64,000 nt of DNA. Source: Motacilla alba alba (Eukaryota > Chordata > Aves > Passeriformes > Motacillidae). Where the stretch lies: contig NC_052046.1 of assembly GCF_015832195.1 (NCBI RefSeq), positions 45,642,473-45,706,472 on the forward strand. Direction: 5' to 3'. This document shows positions 1-11,102 of the stretch, piece after piece (within the stretch, counting starts at the first letter, position 1; each line of letters starts with the position of its first letter). The position numbers and the translations under genes are program-made. The notes under the pieces are model-generated. The model did no database searches. It worked only from the letters and a program-made list of their open reading frames with translations, and was not told where the DNA came from.

Positions 1-480
1 AAGTTGCTCTCTGTCTTTCTTGTAGGCTTCCTTCGGGTACTGGAAGCTGCACTTAGGTCACACCAAATCCTTCTCCTTTCCAGGCCGAAAAAACTCTCAA
101 CTTTTACTCACAGGAGAAATGCTTCATTTCTCTCATCAAAGTAGTGATTTTCCCCCAGACTTGCTCCAGGTCCGTGTCCTCCCTGTGCAGGGACCCCAGA
201 GCTGGATGCAGGGTTCCAGGTGGGGTCTTGCCAGAGCAGAGGAGAGCAGAGGGGCAGAATCCCCTCCCTCCCCTGCTGCCCACACTGCTTTGGATGCAGC
301 CCAGGACACGTTTGGCTTTCTGGGCTGGGAGTGCCCATGGCTGGCTCATGTCCAGCCTCTCACCCACCAGCAGCCCCAAGTCCTTCTCACAAGGCTGCTC
401 TCCATCTATTCATCCCCCAGCCTGTGTTGATGGCAGGTGTTGCCCCGACACAGGTGTAGCACCTTGAACTTAGTCTTCTT
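1..480 (-). mobile_element. CR1 LINE fragment, ORF2 C-terminal part
   Basis: This is the reverse complement of the 3' half of an avian CR1 non-LTR retrotransposon. The plus strand shows recognisable CR1 antisense phrases: 'ggtactggaagctgc' near 38, 'tgctccaggtccgtgtcctc' near 162, 'tccaggtggggtc' near 216 and 'cagcctgtgttgatggcagg' near 418. The minus-strand reading keeps a decayed ORF2 C-terminus, with the stretches LLVGERLDMSQ and AQKAKRVLGCIQ followed by frame changes. The window edge cuts the element on its 3' side. The match fades at about 480, which would be 5' truncation, the usual state of CR1 copies. No intact coding capacity remains. The CR1 assignment is from memory of the consensus; the subfamily is not resolved. 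Confidence 0.9.
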
Positions 481-955
481 ACATATAGTATTGTTTAGTA
501 TTTATTCCTGTATGTACTGCATGCATCAGGGATACTATTTTTGTTGTTATTATTATATGTATTGTGTTGTGTTCAATACTTTTTAATGTATTGTGTTCTA
601 TATTTTTTATTGTCTTTTGTATTGTGTTATACTTTGGGTTGTATTGAACATCTTACTGTGCATTCTATGTGTGGGGAGGCCTGGTATTTGTTATATTGAG
701 CAGTATCATAGGTATTGTACTTGTATATTGTGTTTCATGGTATACAACAGTATTCATTCCATTGTATAACATATCACTTTATCCATTCTACAGTGTTTAT
801 TGTTCGCTTCTTTGGGGCTGTTAGGTATTATATTGTGTATAGTTCTTTTTTCTTTTGATATATATATAGCTATTATACTTTATGAGGGTACTCTAGGTAT
901 CATATTTTAGATATTTTGCAAGTTGTATTCTATAGTTTGTATTGCTTGACTTGTG
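481..955. repeat. Degenerate TATTG-type T/G-rich low-complexity repeat
   Basis: The plus strand is rich in T and G and poor in C. The core TATTG or ATTGT recurs at least a dozen times, for example 'gtattgtgtt' near 559, 591 and 620, 'gtattgtac' near 714 and 'tatattgtgt' near 830. Spacing is irregular, so this is a decayed array rather than a clean microsatellite. It begins exactly where the CR1 match ends. I see no coding potential. Confidence 0.6.
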
Positions 956-3618
956 GCATCATAAAATCACAGAGGGAGGGATGTGAACAGGTCAGAAACA
1001 AGGTTCAAGCATGAGGATTCAAGAAACTTTCACTTCCAGGCAAATTTCTTATAAGTAGTTATATCTTTAAGTTCTGTTTCAAAATGAAGGCAACTAAATG
1101 TATTTCATTGGGTGCTTAATTTAGTTTTCAATCAAAGAGAGCTTTTGAGTTTTCATTCCAAGGTAATACCAGCAGTTTTTAACCTCCACCAGACAGCTGG
1201 CCAGTATTTCCAATGGACATCAAAAGCAAAGCACAACACCCATTCCTGAAACTTGCTCAAAATTATAAGGAGACTAAGGGAGCATGGTCTCAGGAAGGTA
1301 CTCCTGTACTGTCAGTACTTATTACCCAGGCTGTACTAGGCTTCCATTGCTTGCTCAGTTAAGCTACCTTACCAAAAAAATTTTGCATAAGTGAATAATG
1401 ATGTACCCATGTGCAGAATGATACCTAGAATACCAGCACAGTATGGGTTAACACTAAATGTATCAAACTAAATAAATGTCTGAATTGTAGCCCAGCTGAA
1501 TGCTGTGAAGGAAGATCAGTAGTCAGTTGTTTCCTTTTATTATTCTTTGGTATAACTAGAGATGAACTGAATTTTGCTTTAATACCAGCCATCTGTGTCA
1601 CATATACGCTAACCTGATTAAATATAATTGCCTTGGGTCCTGATTTGATTATTTAATCTTCAGAGTTATTTATGAAACTGAAGTAAATTTTATATTTTAT
1701 TCAGTTAAAGTTAATAAAAGATATACAACAGTTTATAAAAAAAACTTTTCATATTTAGCAAATTAAAAAATATAACCTTGATATGCCGTAACAGTAATAT
1801 TTAATACTCTACTATTTGTTATTGTTCCATTCCCTTGAATGGCAGCATTTAAAGTGTCAGTAGTTATTCTAATTTTCCTCTGTAAAACAAAATGCTCCAG
1901 GGGATGGAAAATATTAAGAATTATTTTATCTCAGGAGGATTTTTTACAGAAGTCTTTTATTTATCTTTCCAAGACAGCATCTTCTGCAAAACAAACCACA
2001 CAGACTCATCAGTGTGGAGTGGTCAATACAATGAGCAATTCTGGCACCAGAGATAACTTATCTTACATTCTCTGCAAACATCATTAGTATTTGCAGGTTT
2101 CAGCAGCACAAGAAATATGTTGTGGTTTTTATCAGAATATTAGGAGTAAGTAGACAACTCAGCTTGCCAAATTTTACCATACTGAATTCAGACATGTAAA
2201 TCCATAGCTGATGTGCCTACCATAATACAGAGATTTGACTCTGTTAAATTGAGTTATTGAAACCACTTGGTTTTTTGGGGTTTTTAAAGTAGATGGGTAA
2301 TCTATAGATCTGAAAAAAAATTTTGACAGAATTCAAGTAATGTGGCTGGCACCATTTTGATAGTGGTATTGATATATCTGAGACCATCCAGATGTCTATT
2401 CAGTGGTGTTGAGAGTTGTCAGATGCTGGCCAATCTCGAGTTGAAGTGAACACGTAAGAGCACTAGAAGCTGTAGTGTGTGAAACTTTAGTCCTCTAGCT
2501 TAGAGGCTCATGACTTTTCTAATAAGATTCAAAAGCAGGTTTTGGGAAGACCTCTAGCCAGGTTCCTACTGCATGCCCCACCAAATAATTTAAACTTGAT
2601 CTGTTAGCAAAGCTCACCTTGTGGAGGTACTATGACTGACTGAGTTTACTCAGCCAACCAGTTTTTAACTGTGAGCCAGTTTTAGATGCTAAAACCAAAC
2701 AGAATAAAATTGCTGACAGCTAACACATAAGCATAAGCTTTCCATACACATGAACAGGTGATGGCTGATTCAGATGGCTGTACCTGGTATCAGAAATGCA
2801 AATTCAAGAGCTTTAATGTAATTTAAATAGGCACCTTTGAAAAATCAGAAAATTGTATTTTACATTGAATTTAATTATATCTCTTTTCAGCTAGGGTTGG
2901 GAGTTTGTGGTTAGACAGCAAAGCATGAGAACAAGCAAGAGCTGCACCAGGAAGGATTTGTCTACAGTACCTTTGTCTGAGAATCACGTGAGGCTAAAAA
3001 GTGAGCAATCAGCACAGCTCAATTGCTCTCAATATATAGAATTTTCCTAGCCAGATGACAGTTGTTGAACTTCTGAACCTCTCTCTCATTTATCAACAGG
3101 CAAAGAGTCAAGCACCAATTTTGCTGGTTTATGTCTCAGTCTAGATACTTCGCTCACCAAAAAAGATTTGACAGCAATTGCTAGCTAGCCATTAACAAGA
3201 GCAAGTCCAGGCCTACTTCTCTGCTACAATGAAAGCAGTAGAGATGCAATGCTAACATAAATCAGTTCTTGGAAGAAAATGAATAAAAGCAATACATGGC
3301 ACACCAGCTCTTCTCACCAGTATGAAAGTTCTTTGGCCCAACCATTCATTAGTGTCCTCCTGAAAGAAACAGGAGTGAAGAGATATTACAGCAATGCATT
3401 ACAGTGGGGGTGCAGCATTTAACCAGACAGCCTAAAGGGACTCTGCTTCTCATTCATGTCAGAGAGATCATGAGAAAAGTTCAGATTTCCTCATTTTTTT
3501 TTGTGCCAGACACCGGCGGAGCACCAGAGAAGACACTTTCACCCTTCACTTTTGTGCCCAGCTGCCTGCATAGCACATAGCCCCGCACAGGCTGTATACT
3601 GTTCTCACATCCAACTAT
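956..3618. other. Unique AT-rich noncoding stretch
   Basis: There is no convincing gene, RNA or mobile element. Open frames here are short (82 codons at most at 1839-2087), start at arbitrary places and encode nothing I recognise. The sequence is ordinary AT-rich intergenic or intronic DNA. Confidence 0.5.
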
Positions 3619-3623
3619 ACTCC
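3619..3623. repeat. 5-bp target site duplication, left copy
   Basis: ACTCC directly precedes the first base of the long LTR and is repeated exactly at 5029-5033. An exact 5-bp duplication is expected for an ERVL-type (or ERV1-type) integrase. Confidence 0.88.
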
Positions 3624-5028
3624 TGTCATGGTTTGGCGCTGGCCCAATGCCAGTGCCCCCATGAAAACATATTCTCCCTGGTATCAGCTGTGAGATGCGA
3701 TCAGAAACAGAGCAAAGCAGGCCTCTCCTTATGAACAAAGAAAAGGAAAAAAACTTTATTATCATATAACTACAATAAAATGAACACACAGAGCAAAATG
3801 GAAACCTTTCAAAACATTTCTCCTCCCCCCACTCAATTTCCCACAGCATAAAACAAAACCTTAGATTTTTACCAGTCCATCACCCTTCAAATAATCAACT
3901 CAGTCCATCTCCACTCTTCCGACAATCACCTCTCATTTCATCAAGGAGAGAAGAGTCCCTCTTGCACCACAGGCAATTTCCCCTGGAAACACAGCTGAGT
4001 CCAGTTGTGTTTCCCCGTCACTCAGCAACCACCTTCGTGACTTCTTCCTTCCATGTCCAGTGCTCTCACCACTGCACATGGACCAGAGCTGCTTTTAGGG
4101 TTCCCTTTTCAAGGATGCTTCGCCCAGTTCCAGGAGAAAACGACAGTCTCTCACCTTTTCGGGACACTAGTCCCCCACAGTATTTCACCCCCTGGGGCCG
4201 AGGGGTCTTGAGAGCACCATCACCTCATCACCTGTCGTCTCCGCTCACATCGCTCCTTTGGCACCAAGCCATCGCCTCCCCCTACAATGCAGTCTCTGTA
4301 TTACAGGAAAGGTTCTGTCCATGGCCATACAAGAAAAGTCCAGCCAAAAGCCACACCCTCATCTCCTCCACCTAGAATTCTTCTCAACTTCTCTCAGTCA
4401 TCCTTCACCTTCACAGCTTTCATCACACTAGCGTATTTCCTCTTACTTTATCCCTGTCTCTCTTCTCCTTCAACTCCCGGAGGATCAGCATTTGCAAGGT
4501 TTCCATCATCCCACAGAAGGGTTAAAATCACAGTCTCTACTCGTTCCGAACTCCCACGCTGGCTCTGCCGGGCACTCTTCTCGCCGCCCCCCCTTCTCGG
4601 CCAGGCCAGTGCTATCAAATTTCAAGGTAGCATTGGCACCTCTCTCTCTCTCTCTCTCCCTCCTGGGAAAGGGGGGCTGCCCGATGCCTCTCAGAGTTCT
4701 TCCACCCTTCCATCTCTGTGGGGAACTCACTCCTGTCCTACAGGGGCCTTCACCTCCCGTCTCTGCCCAAGGCTCCGGCCTACCTCCCTCCGGCCTCGTG
4801 GCTTCCCCTCCCCCGCCCAGCCCGCAGCTGGGCAGGGCAGGTCTGACCTCTCCATCCACCGGAACCAAGAGAGCATTCCCGTGGGAGTTCCTTGCTTTTA
4901 ACCCCTGTGTTCTCAGAGGCGTATCCATATGCTCAATGGCCAAACCAGGGGCCAATATTCACATCTGAGCACCTACTGGTTTGACCACCACCACCTCCCA
5001 AAAACTCACTTCCTCTCAAACCACGACA
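3624..5028 (-). mobile_element. Long solo LTR of an endogenous retrovirus (1,405 bp)
   Basis: The plus strand starts TGTCATGGTTTGGCG and ends CAAACCACGACA, so the ends are inverted repeats matching at 11 of 12 positions and bounded by TG and CA. Exact ACTCC duplications flank both ends. The minus-strand reading begins TGTCGTGGTTTG and carries a polyadenylation signal AATAAA at 3755-3760, about 130 bases before its 3' end, which fixes the orientation. The interior is much more GC- and CpG-rich (about 4480-4870) than the surroundings, with a short CT run near 4643. No gag, pol or env sequence is present, so this is a solo LTR left by LTR-LTR recombination. Open frames inside it, including 149 codons on the minus strand at 4506-4955, have no recognisable domain and probably reflect GC content. 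The 5-bp duplication favours ERVL over ERVK; the subfamily is not resolved. Confidence 0.88.
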
Positions 5029-5033
5029 ACTCC
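5029..5033. repeat. 5-bp target site duplication, right copy
   Basis: ACTCC, identical to 3619-3623, lies directly after the terminal CA of the LTR. Confidence 0.88.
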
Positions 5034-7915
5034 CATATTGGTTTCATGGTCTTCTCAATTTTTAATTGTAAACTCAGATTAACAGAAGTCCTCTATCTTG
5101 ATGCTTACCATTAGATTGGGATGACTGAAGAAATACCTTCCATGATACTAAAAATGAGCTTTGTGAGTGAAACCCTGTTAGAATCAGAATTAAACTTTAT
5201 TAATAATATCCAAGGTAGTGGGGTAGCTGTTTTGGGCAACAAACAAGGAACAATTTCACCTTAACTCTGAGAGAGAAAAATCAGCTGAAAAATTTCTATG
5301 CTGTGGGCTGAAATAGGAAATGCTGATGTTCCTACATAAGTATACAGGGATAACAGACCTCACAAAATCTCCTGATTAAAGCTTGTGTAAGGTGCCCATT
5401 CCAGCCAGTCTCCCTGCTGTGCAGGTATTGCTAATGTCTGAATCACCAAAATCCTGTTGGAGAAGGGACAAAGGAAGTGATCTGATACTGCTTTGTGTAA
5501 GGCTGCACTGCCTGCCTCCGGGGACAGAAAGGGCATAGCTTGCAGGAGGGAGAAGGCAGAAATCTTCAGAACTGCTCCCCATTGCAAGCAAAAAGCATCT
5601 CTCATGTTATACAAGAAACTGGCAAGCAATTGAGGATAATTCAAGGAATTAAATTACTGCACTTCCATGGCGAAGGTCGCAAGGCCTCGTTACCCAAAGG
5701 AAGAAGCTTTTAATAAAGAATGTGTACTTGGATGATGTTCCAGAGACAGAGGCCAAAAATATTTGCTTCAGTTCCAACTTTTTTGGACACTCACTCTCAA
5801 GAAAGACAATAGCATAAGCTATTAGCCAACATGAAAACACAATAAAGAAAAAGGAGCTGCAGAAATATGACAGTCATACGTACAAATGACTTAGGGATAG
5901 GAAAGATAAATAGGCTACGAGCTTACTGAGAGAAACAGCACTAATGAAGTTTTACACATGAGGTCTGGCTTTCTCTTAAGACTTAATTTCAGCAAAAAAC
6001 CCCAAAACACCAGCAAGACCAATATCAGTAATGAAGTGTTATATACTTAAGACACTCAGGTTCCTTTAACAATTTCAAAGTGCTCTGCAATTCCACAGCT
6101 TGGCTGCAAGCCTCATCAATCTTGCAATTTCAATTTCTATGAAATTGCAAGCAGAAATGCAGTGCCCAGACTACTTCCAGCTGAGCTTCCAGCTGAACCT
6201 GGTACCCAGCTGAGAGTCAGGGTGTGTCTTGGTGTGTCTCCACATCCAAAAGTGAGTGATGCTTCTCCCCAAGGTGTGAACAAGGGAGAGTGATGTAGAT
6301 GAAATGTTAAGTGCCAGGAGTAACTGTATCCAGGCATTCATGACCATCAGGTATTGGAGAGCAGCTTGTCAGCACTTGGAGTGGGAGCAAACATCCCTGG
6401 AACTGCAGGGTGTGAGACTTTGCCTCTGGCAGTAGGTTCTTGCCGCCCCTCTTCACTGTGAGGCAAGTTTACCCTGGAAGCCAAACTACTCCCTTCTGTC
6501 TGGTTCCTTCTCATTGTCAGAGGAACTATAACAGTGCTCAGAGATGTTTACACCAAGGTGTCACCACTGTGCAGCAAAAATGGATGCAAAGACACCCACA
6601 AGAGCTTGTGGGTTTTTGCCTCTCATGTTCTTCTAGCACAGGCTCTCTTGGGTTGCCACCCGAGGTTTTGCTTTGTTACCATGGACTGGAGCCAGGCCAC
6701 AGCACAGATTCTATCCTGCTCCTGATGGTAAGGGACAAAGGGAGGCAGGAGAACCTTCTCAGAGACATCCTCTTATTCCTTTCTAAATATTGGGCCCATT
6801 TCCCCAGGAAAATGAAAGGCAAATAAAAACAACAGTGAAAGCTCACAAAACAAGTATTTTGCTTGATTTGCCATACAGCTCATTTTTCATGCCCTCCTAC
6901 TCATGTGTGCTTTGAGAGGAAATTCTAAGCAGAGGAGTAGAAACCAAAGGCAAGGGCTGAACCACACCTGATGGACTAAGGCTAGTAGATATCTCTGGAA
7001 AACATTTAGCAAATTCACCTCTACTTTCAGACAAATTCTGCCAGAGAAGGATTCACATCATACTTACAAATAAGTACAGTTCCTGCTTTCCATTTGTCCC
7101 ATATAGCACAGACCACCCTCAAGACAAAATTATTGTTGTGTTGAACAGTTACTTGAGAGCCAAATTCTGAGATCTTAACTCAGAGTCATACTATCTGTCA
7201 GATTTACTTTTAGGCATTGACGTACACCTACAGTTTAGAGCAGCCAGCTTCCTGGCATTACGGTATTTACATTCCTGTGCAGAGCCCTTGGGCCAGCTAA
7301 AATCATCACTGGTAGAGCCAACTAGCACTTTCACAACACAGCAGAAAGCAAGCATACACTCCATACTTCAACGGGAACATGAACATCCACAACCAATGAG
7401 TGAATTTTTTTCACTTGCATATTGGCCTGGGAGTGAGAACTGAAGTGGAAGTATTTTGAAAACTTCACAGAAGAAAGTGATAATTGAGATATGAACTCCT
7501 TACAAACGTCTCACCTGCCTCCAAGAAATTACTGTTTGCTGTCTTAAAGAACTGTCTTAAAGAATTTCCATCTTGAAATACTTGGAACAGCTAGCTGAAG
7601 CTGGTTGCTGTGCTGACTTTGCATTTGGACGAAGGAAAAATAAAAGCAAAGAAAAGGAAGCAAAGCAATGTCAAACTCTGCTTCCAAGTGTCTCTGAACA
7701 GGACATGGTATGATGGAAAACTAATTAACAAGCTACAGAAAAGAAGAATCGCATCACTGAAGGTATACTCTGGAGAAGGACACCAGCACTTCATGCAGTC
7801 TCCAAGTGATTGTGTGCAACAACAGCAGCTGGAAACTGATGGCTGGAAAACAGCTGATGGTAAAACACCAGGTGTAAGAAAATGGCTAGCTATCCTTAAA
7901 ATAAGAAGAGAAAGA
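5034..7915. other. Unique AT-rich noncoding stretch with one perfect hairpin
   Basis: No supported gene. Open frames of up to 128 codons (6440-6826) have no recognisable domain and no visible splice or initiation context. The only structured element noted is the hairpin at 6121-6151. Confidence 0.5.
6121..6151. repeat. Perfect 12-bp inverted repeat, 7-base loop
   Basis: The left arm CTTGCAATTTCA (6121-6132) and right arm TGAAATTGCAAG (6140-6151) are exact reverse complements around the loop ATTTCTA. Pairing does not extend outward, so the stem is too short for a microRNA precursor. It may be chance or the core of an eroded element. Confidence 0.8.
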
Positions 7916-7997
7916 GAGGGAGGGAGGGAGGGAGGGAGGAAGGAAGGAAGGAAGGAAGGAAGGAAGGAAGGAAGGAAGGAAGGTAGGTAGGTTGGTT
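7916..7997. repeat. Compound tetranucleotide microsatellite GGGA-GGAA-GGTA-GGTT
   Basis: A polypurine array starts with about five GGGA units, then about eleven GGAA units, then GGTA units and finally GGTT units. The four-base phase is held throughout. Long open frames across it on both strands (a lysine/glycine/arginine run in one, a serine/leucine/proline run in the other) come from the repeat. Such purine tracts can form triplex structures and are highly length-variable. Confidence 0.95.
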
Positions 7998-10900
7998 GTA
8001 AAATTTTCTTTGATGGAGACAGAAAAAAAGGTGGAAGTTCAGAAGAGCCTGCGCTACATGATCCAGGGTTAAAGAGGTAAGTTAGAGCTCCAAACACTGA
8101 CTGGGCTCACTGTGCAACTCTGGTTTAGATTAGGAGAGGAGAGGATTTTGCTGCACTCTGAAGGTGACAGAGGCTCCTGAAAGGGAACTAGTCTTTCATA
8201 AAGTAAAAATATTTGCTAACCAACAGAAGTTGCCCAGTCCAGACTGGAGACATAATTTCCTGAATTGCTGTCTCAAAGAATAAATGTGGCACAAGAAGTT
8301 TCCTCTCCTTTTCTCTGGAGACATGTCCACAATTTCACTGAACTGTCCCTTTAATGCTTTTTCACAGAAGCCAACTGGAAGTGGTTGTGCTTAGCTGAGG
8401 AACAGTGCTCAGAAGCCTGAGCTCAGGCAAAGGATGAAGCAAACTGGTGTCAAAATTGTAGGCTCTGACCAGGACATGATGTTCAGCTAAACATATTAAA
8501 AGCTGTCTGGGCAGAGTAAGAGCATGCATCAGAACAGAATCATTAAAAGAATTAATGCAAGCAGTAACTTCTTTCTTTCTAAAAATATCAAAATATTTGT
8601 ATCACAAAACTTTAAGCTGACTTTGCAACTGAGGCTGGCATCACACAAATGGTGCCCTAAGACGTACAAAGGGAGGACTGATAATATCATGCTGATGAAA
8701 TTTATGATTCTATTTTAACAGTGTCCATTAAAACAAAGCAAAACAGACCCCTCAGGCAGGACAGAATGTGGAGCTCATGTTAAACAAACGCAAAAACATA
8801 TCATGTGGGGCTATGCATGCTCTGGCAAACAGCACAGGCCAAAGAAATGCCCAGCATTTGTGAAGCAATACAGCTGTAAAGGATTACAGCACTATGTAAC
8901 AGAGTATGCAACACCACCACGCGGACAAAGGCGATGGCAACGGCACTCACTGTGAGGTCAGAGGAACTTTTCCAGTAGCCTGCAAGCAAATCAATTCATG
9001 AACGTCCAACTAGTGCAGGAAAATTTGCAAATGTGGTGCCAAAAATACTGGTAATAGTACTAAGGAGGAGCTACAGAAATAGCAGTGAAAGCTAGAGCCA
9101 AGCTTCCTGAAACTAAGGATAAAAGTTTAAAAAATACATAAACCCAAGTACATTGCAATCTGTTCTAGCACACTCTGGACACACACTGGTAGTTAGAAAG
9201 CTGTTCATATGATTTTCAAACCATGCATGTTATTGTTCATTACTGCTCTTTGCTTGTAAAAGGAGTAGGCAGGGAGCTGACCTTTTTGGAAGGCGCCGCA
9301 GGAAGCAGGTGGCACCAGGCTTGTGTCTGAGGAGCCATCCAGCTGAAACCTCTATGGCGAACAAAAACCTCTCTGGGTCCAGGTGATTACTGAAAAGCAT
9401 ATAGCTTTCCTCAGCCATGCCTGAGGAGGGCAAAGGAAACACAAAAGAAATAAAGGTGCTATTCCTAATTAAGGAAGGAGGCAGAGGATATGTTCATAGG
9501 GATGGATCTAGATTTCCCAGGAGATTTGAACACTCTCTGCAGACAGCCTAGTCCTCCAAAACATTTATGTTGCTCCTCTGGTGATCCACACAAACAGCAG
9601 AGGTTACCTTTAGGGCAATAAATTCAGCACGTATCACAGATGTGCTGCCAAGGTATTCTTGCATTTAGGGAATAGGAAGAGGAATATGCAGGACTTCTTC
9701 CACCTGTCAGAGAGGGCCTGCAGACAAGACAAATTTCCATCTTAGCTGAAATACATCCAAGAGAACCACAGCGTAAAACTGAAAATCTCATAAGCCATCT
9801 TGCTTTCAGCATTGATAATTCAAAGAGTTTCCATGTCCACTGCTGTTAAAAAATCATTAAGAAAGCCATAAATGAGATAGATCTACCTACGTGATATTCT
9901 CCCATTTGACCTATTCCCTAATAATTACATAGGAATAAAATTTTCTTCTTTGCCTAATAAGCAGTTAATTTTCTAGAGACATTATGCAATAATGTGTCCC
10001 AAGTGTTGCTGTCCAACAACCATTTTAACTTACAGAGGAATAGTCAATCCTCCTTTTGCCTCTTCCCCATATTAGAAATATTCCACTTAGAAACATTTTT
10101 AAAGTAGCAGCCTTAATAAAAATAAAACAACTGGAACCTTTTAGACTTAAAATTTCCAGCTAATACAGTATTCTCTGGAGTGATTCAATTCTGTGGTTTT
10201 GAATGCCTTTCACATAGCAGAGATTAGTTACTGGACAGTGACTCACCAGGACACTTGGCAGCAGCATGTTAGATTTTGTAATGGGAAGGGAAATGAAGAC
10301 ATAATGTGAACTCTTTTGCTTTTTGCTTTTGCTTTATGCAATGACCCTCATTCTGCAACATTTCATCCATAGTATTGTCTTTAAATGGGAGAACTATACC
10401 TTATGCTGAATTAAGAGATATCATAATCATCATCAAAACTTTATGGGATGAGCTTAAAAATCTCTAAAATAAATTATGCAAGGAATATCAATTTCATACC
10501 TGAAGAGCGCTCTCTATATCCATACACCCGGATACACAAAATATTTACCCTCTTGGCTCATACAGAGAATTCTCTGTCAGGGGGCTAGCTGTAGGGACGC
10601 TCACAATCTCTGTGCGAGACAGATGCCCCAAAGGATCACTTTCTATATTGGCCAGTTTTTGGCACTGATGAGACAGGAGCCTCCTTGCTTCCTGTCTTTC
10701 CAGTTCTCACTGCGGTCATTTACACACAAGCCAAGGCTGCACAGAGAAGTTAGGTGTGTTTAGCCCTTGCACTGAGACATTTTCAATTCTTCATTTTTGC
10801 ACACATTTCTTGTGGGCCTCTGGCGGTGCCAAGTGTGGGGAAAGAACAGGTAATAATCAATAACTGCTCTGCACCAAAATAAACTTGTTCATTTCAGTCC

Positions 10901-11081
10901 CATTTAGCAAGAGCACAGACAGCACTGCTGCAAGATTTTTCCCTTCCAGTGAGCCTCTGATTTGCTAGGGATGAAGATAATTTATTCCTTACCTTTTCTA
11001 TATTTAAGGTTCCTGTATATATAGTAAACTGAAGAAGCCCCCAGGAAATTTTTAATTTTCCACTGTATTTACCTAAGAAAG
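7998..11081. other. Unique noncoding stretch with CpG-retaining patches
   Basis: No supported gene. A few patches keep several CpG sites in an AT-rich setting, at 8915-8945, 9290-9360 and 10505-10830, and the last also holds an open frame of 95 codons. Nothing in these patches matches a protein I recognise. They are the best places in this stretch to look for conserved or transcribed DNA. Confidence 0.45.
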
Positions 11082-11102
11082 AAAAAAAAAAAAAAAAAAA
11101 AA
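11082..11102. repeat. A21 homopolymer
   Basis: Twenty-one consecutive A on the plus strand follow 'cctaagaaag'. No polyadenylation signal or retrogene body lies just upstream, so it is not supported as a retroposon tail. Confidence 0.9.

Noticed and set aside
4287..4901. Open frame of 204 codons on the plus strand
   Set aside because: It lies across the GC-rich part of the solo LTR, antisense to the element, has no domain and is Ser/Pro-rich as expected from CT-rich sequence.
4506..4955. Open frame of 149 codons on the minus strand of the LTR
   Set aside because: It is in sense orientation but shows no recognisable protein features. GC-rich DNA has few stops, so the length is not informative.
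8060..8095. Splice-donor-like 'gaggtaagtt' suggesting an exon edge
   Set aside because: A single donor-like word with no supported exon upstream; such words occur often by chance.
7591..8097. Open frame of 168 codons on the minus strand
   Set aside because: It is held open by the tetranucleotide microsatellite, which encodes a Ser/Phe/Leu/Pro repeat with no family match.
11075..11102. Possible SINE or retrogene tail (A21)
   Set aside because: No A/B box promoter or retroposon body upstream.
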